Assembly: GCA_018224485.1 (NCBI GenBank)
Contig: JAGTVE010000174.1
Span: 1-5,918 of the forward strand
DNA from: Thioalkalivibrio sp.
GTDB taxonomy: Bacteria > Pseudomonadota > Gammaproteobacteria > Ectothiorhodospirales > Ectothiorhodospiraceae
DNA length: 5,918 bases
Direction of reading: 5' to 3'
Below, in pieces: positions 5,890-5,918 of the stretch. Within the stretch, counting starts at the first letter, position 1. Every line of letters begins with the position of its first letter. The position numbers and the translations under genes were made by a program. Under the pieces are notes generated by a model. It ran no database searches. It had not been told where the DNA came from and saw only the letters and a program-made list of their open reading frames with translations.

Positions 5890-5918
5890 GCGGGCTGGCT
5901 GCTAGTTTCGAGCGCCTG

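Noticed and set aside
5802..5918. LexA/SOS operator upstream of uvrD
   Set aside because: No CTGT-N8-ACAG dyad or close variant could be found on either strand.
1..5918. CRISPR array, tRNA/rRNA, toxin-antitoxin or defence system
   Set aside because: No regularly spaced repeats, no RNA gene landmarks and no defence or mobile-element proteins are visible; the intact genes are housekeeping or thiol-metabolism genes.

Overview
The window is a GC-rich (roughly two-thirds G+C by eye) stretch of bacterial chromosome. The proteins look like those of a gammaproteobacterium, possibly of the Ectothiorhodospiraceae/Chromatiales kind. This rests on close resemblance of UvrD to the E. coli protein from its first residues to its C-terminal domain, on a pip-dtd pair as seen in Pseudomonas, and on the remnant of a TRAP-transporter operon of the type common in haloalkaliphiles. 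The assignment is inference; no marker in the window fixes the genus.

Layout. Positions 1-1449 hold two minus-strand genes: pip (proline iminopeptidase, complete) and downstream dtd (D-aminoacyl-tRNA deacylase, cut off by the window edge after 132 codons). Positions 1450-1723 hold no convincing gene. They contain an AT-rich island (1651-1672) enclosed by an 11-bp perfect inverted repeat (1640-1650 / 1708-1718). Positions about 1724-2450 on the plus strand hold a decayed operon: the last ~115 residues of a TRAP-transporter fused permease, then the C-terminal half of a universal stress protein (UspA family) that carries a frameshift. A 36-codon ORF with a strong Shine-Dalgarno follows and overlaps egtD by ATGA. 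egtD (histidine N-alpha-methyltransferase, ergothioneine pathway) is complete at 2554-3528. A GC-rich palindromic repeat (3536-3579) separates it from the convergent uvrD (DNA helicase II, 3600-5801, minus strand, complete). Upstream of uvrD there is a possible extended -10 element placed so that its mRNA would be leaderless, and a REP-like palindrome (5853-5889).

The intact genes have housekeeping or metabolic roles: dtd proofreads tRNA charging, pip releases N-terminal proline from peptides, uvrD repairs DNA, and egtD makes hercynine. They do not form one system. The more interesting part is 1640-2557. There a transporter/Usp operon has been mostly deleted, its tail is still in native order, and egtD, with no egtB visible, is translationally chained to what remains. 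I found no CRISPR array, tRNA, rRNA, complete mobile element or convincing new multi-gene system.
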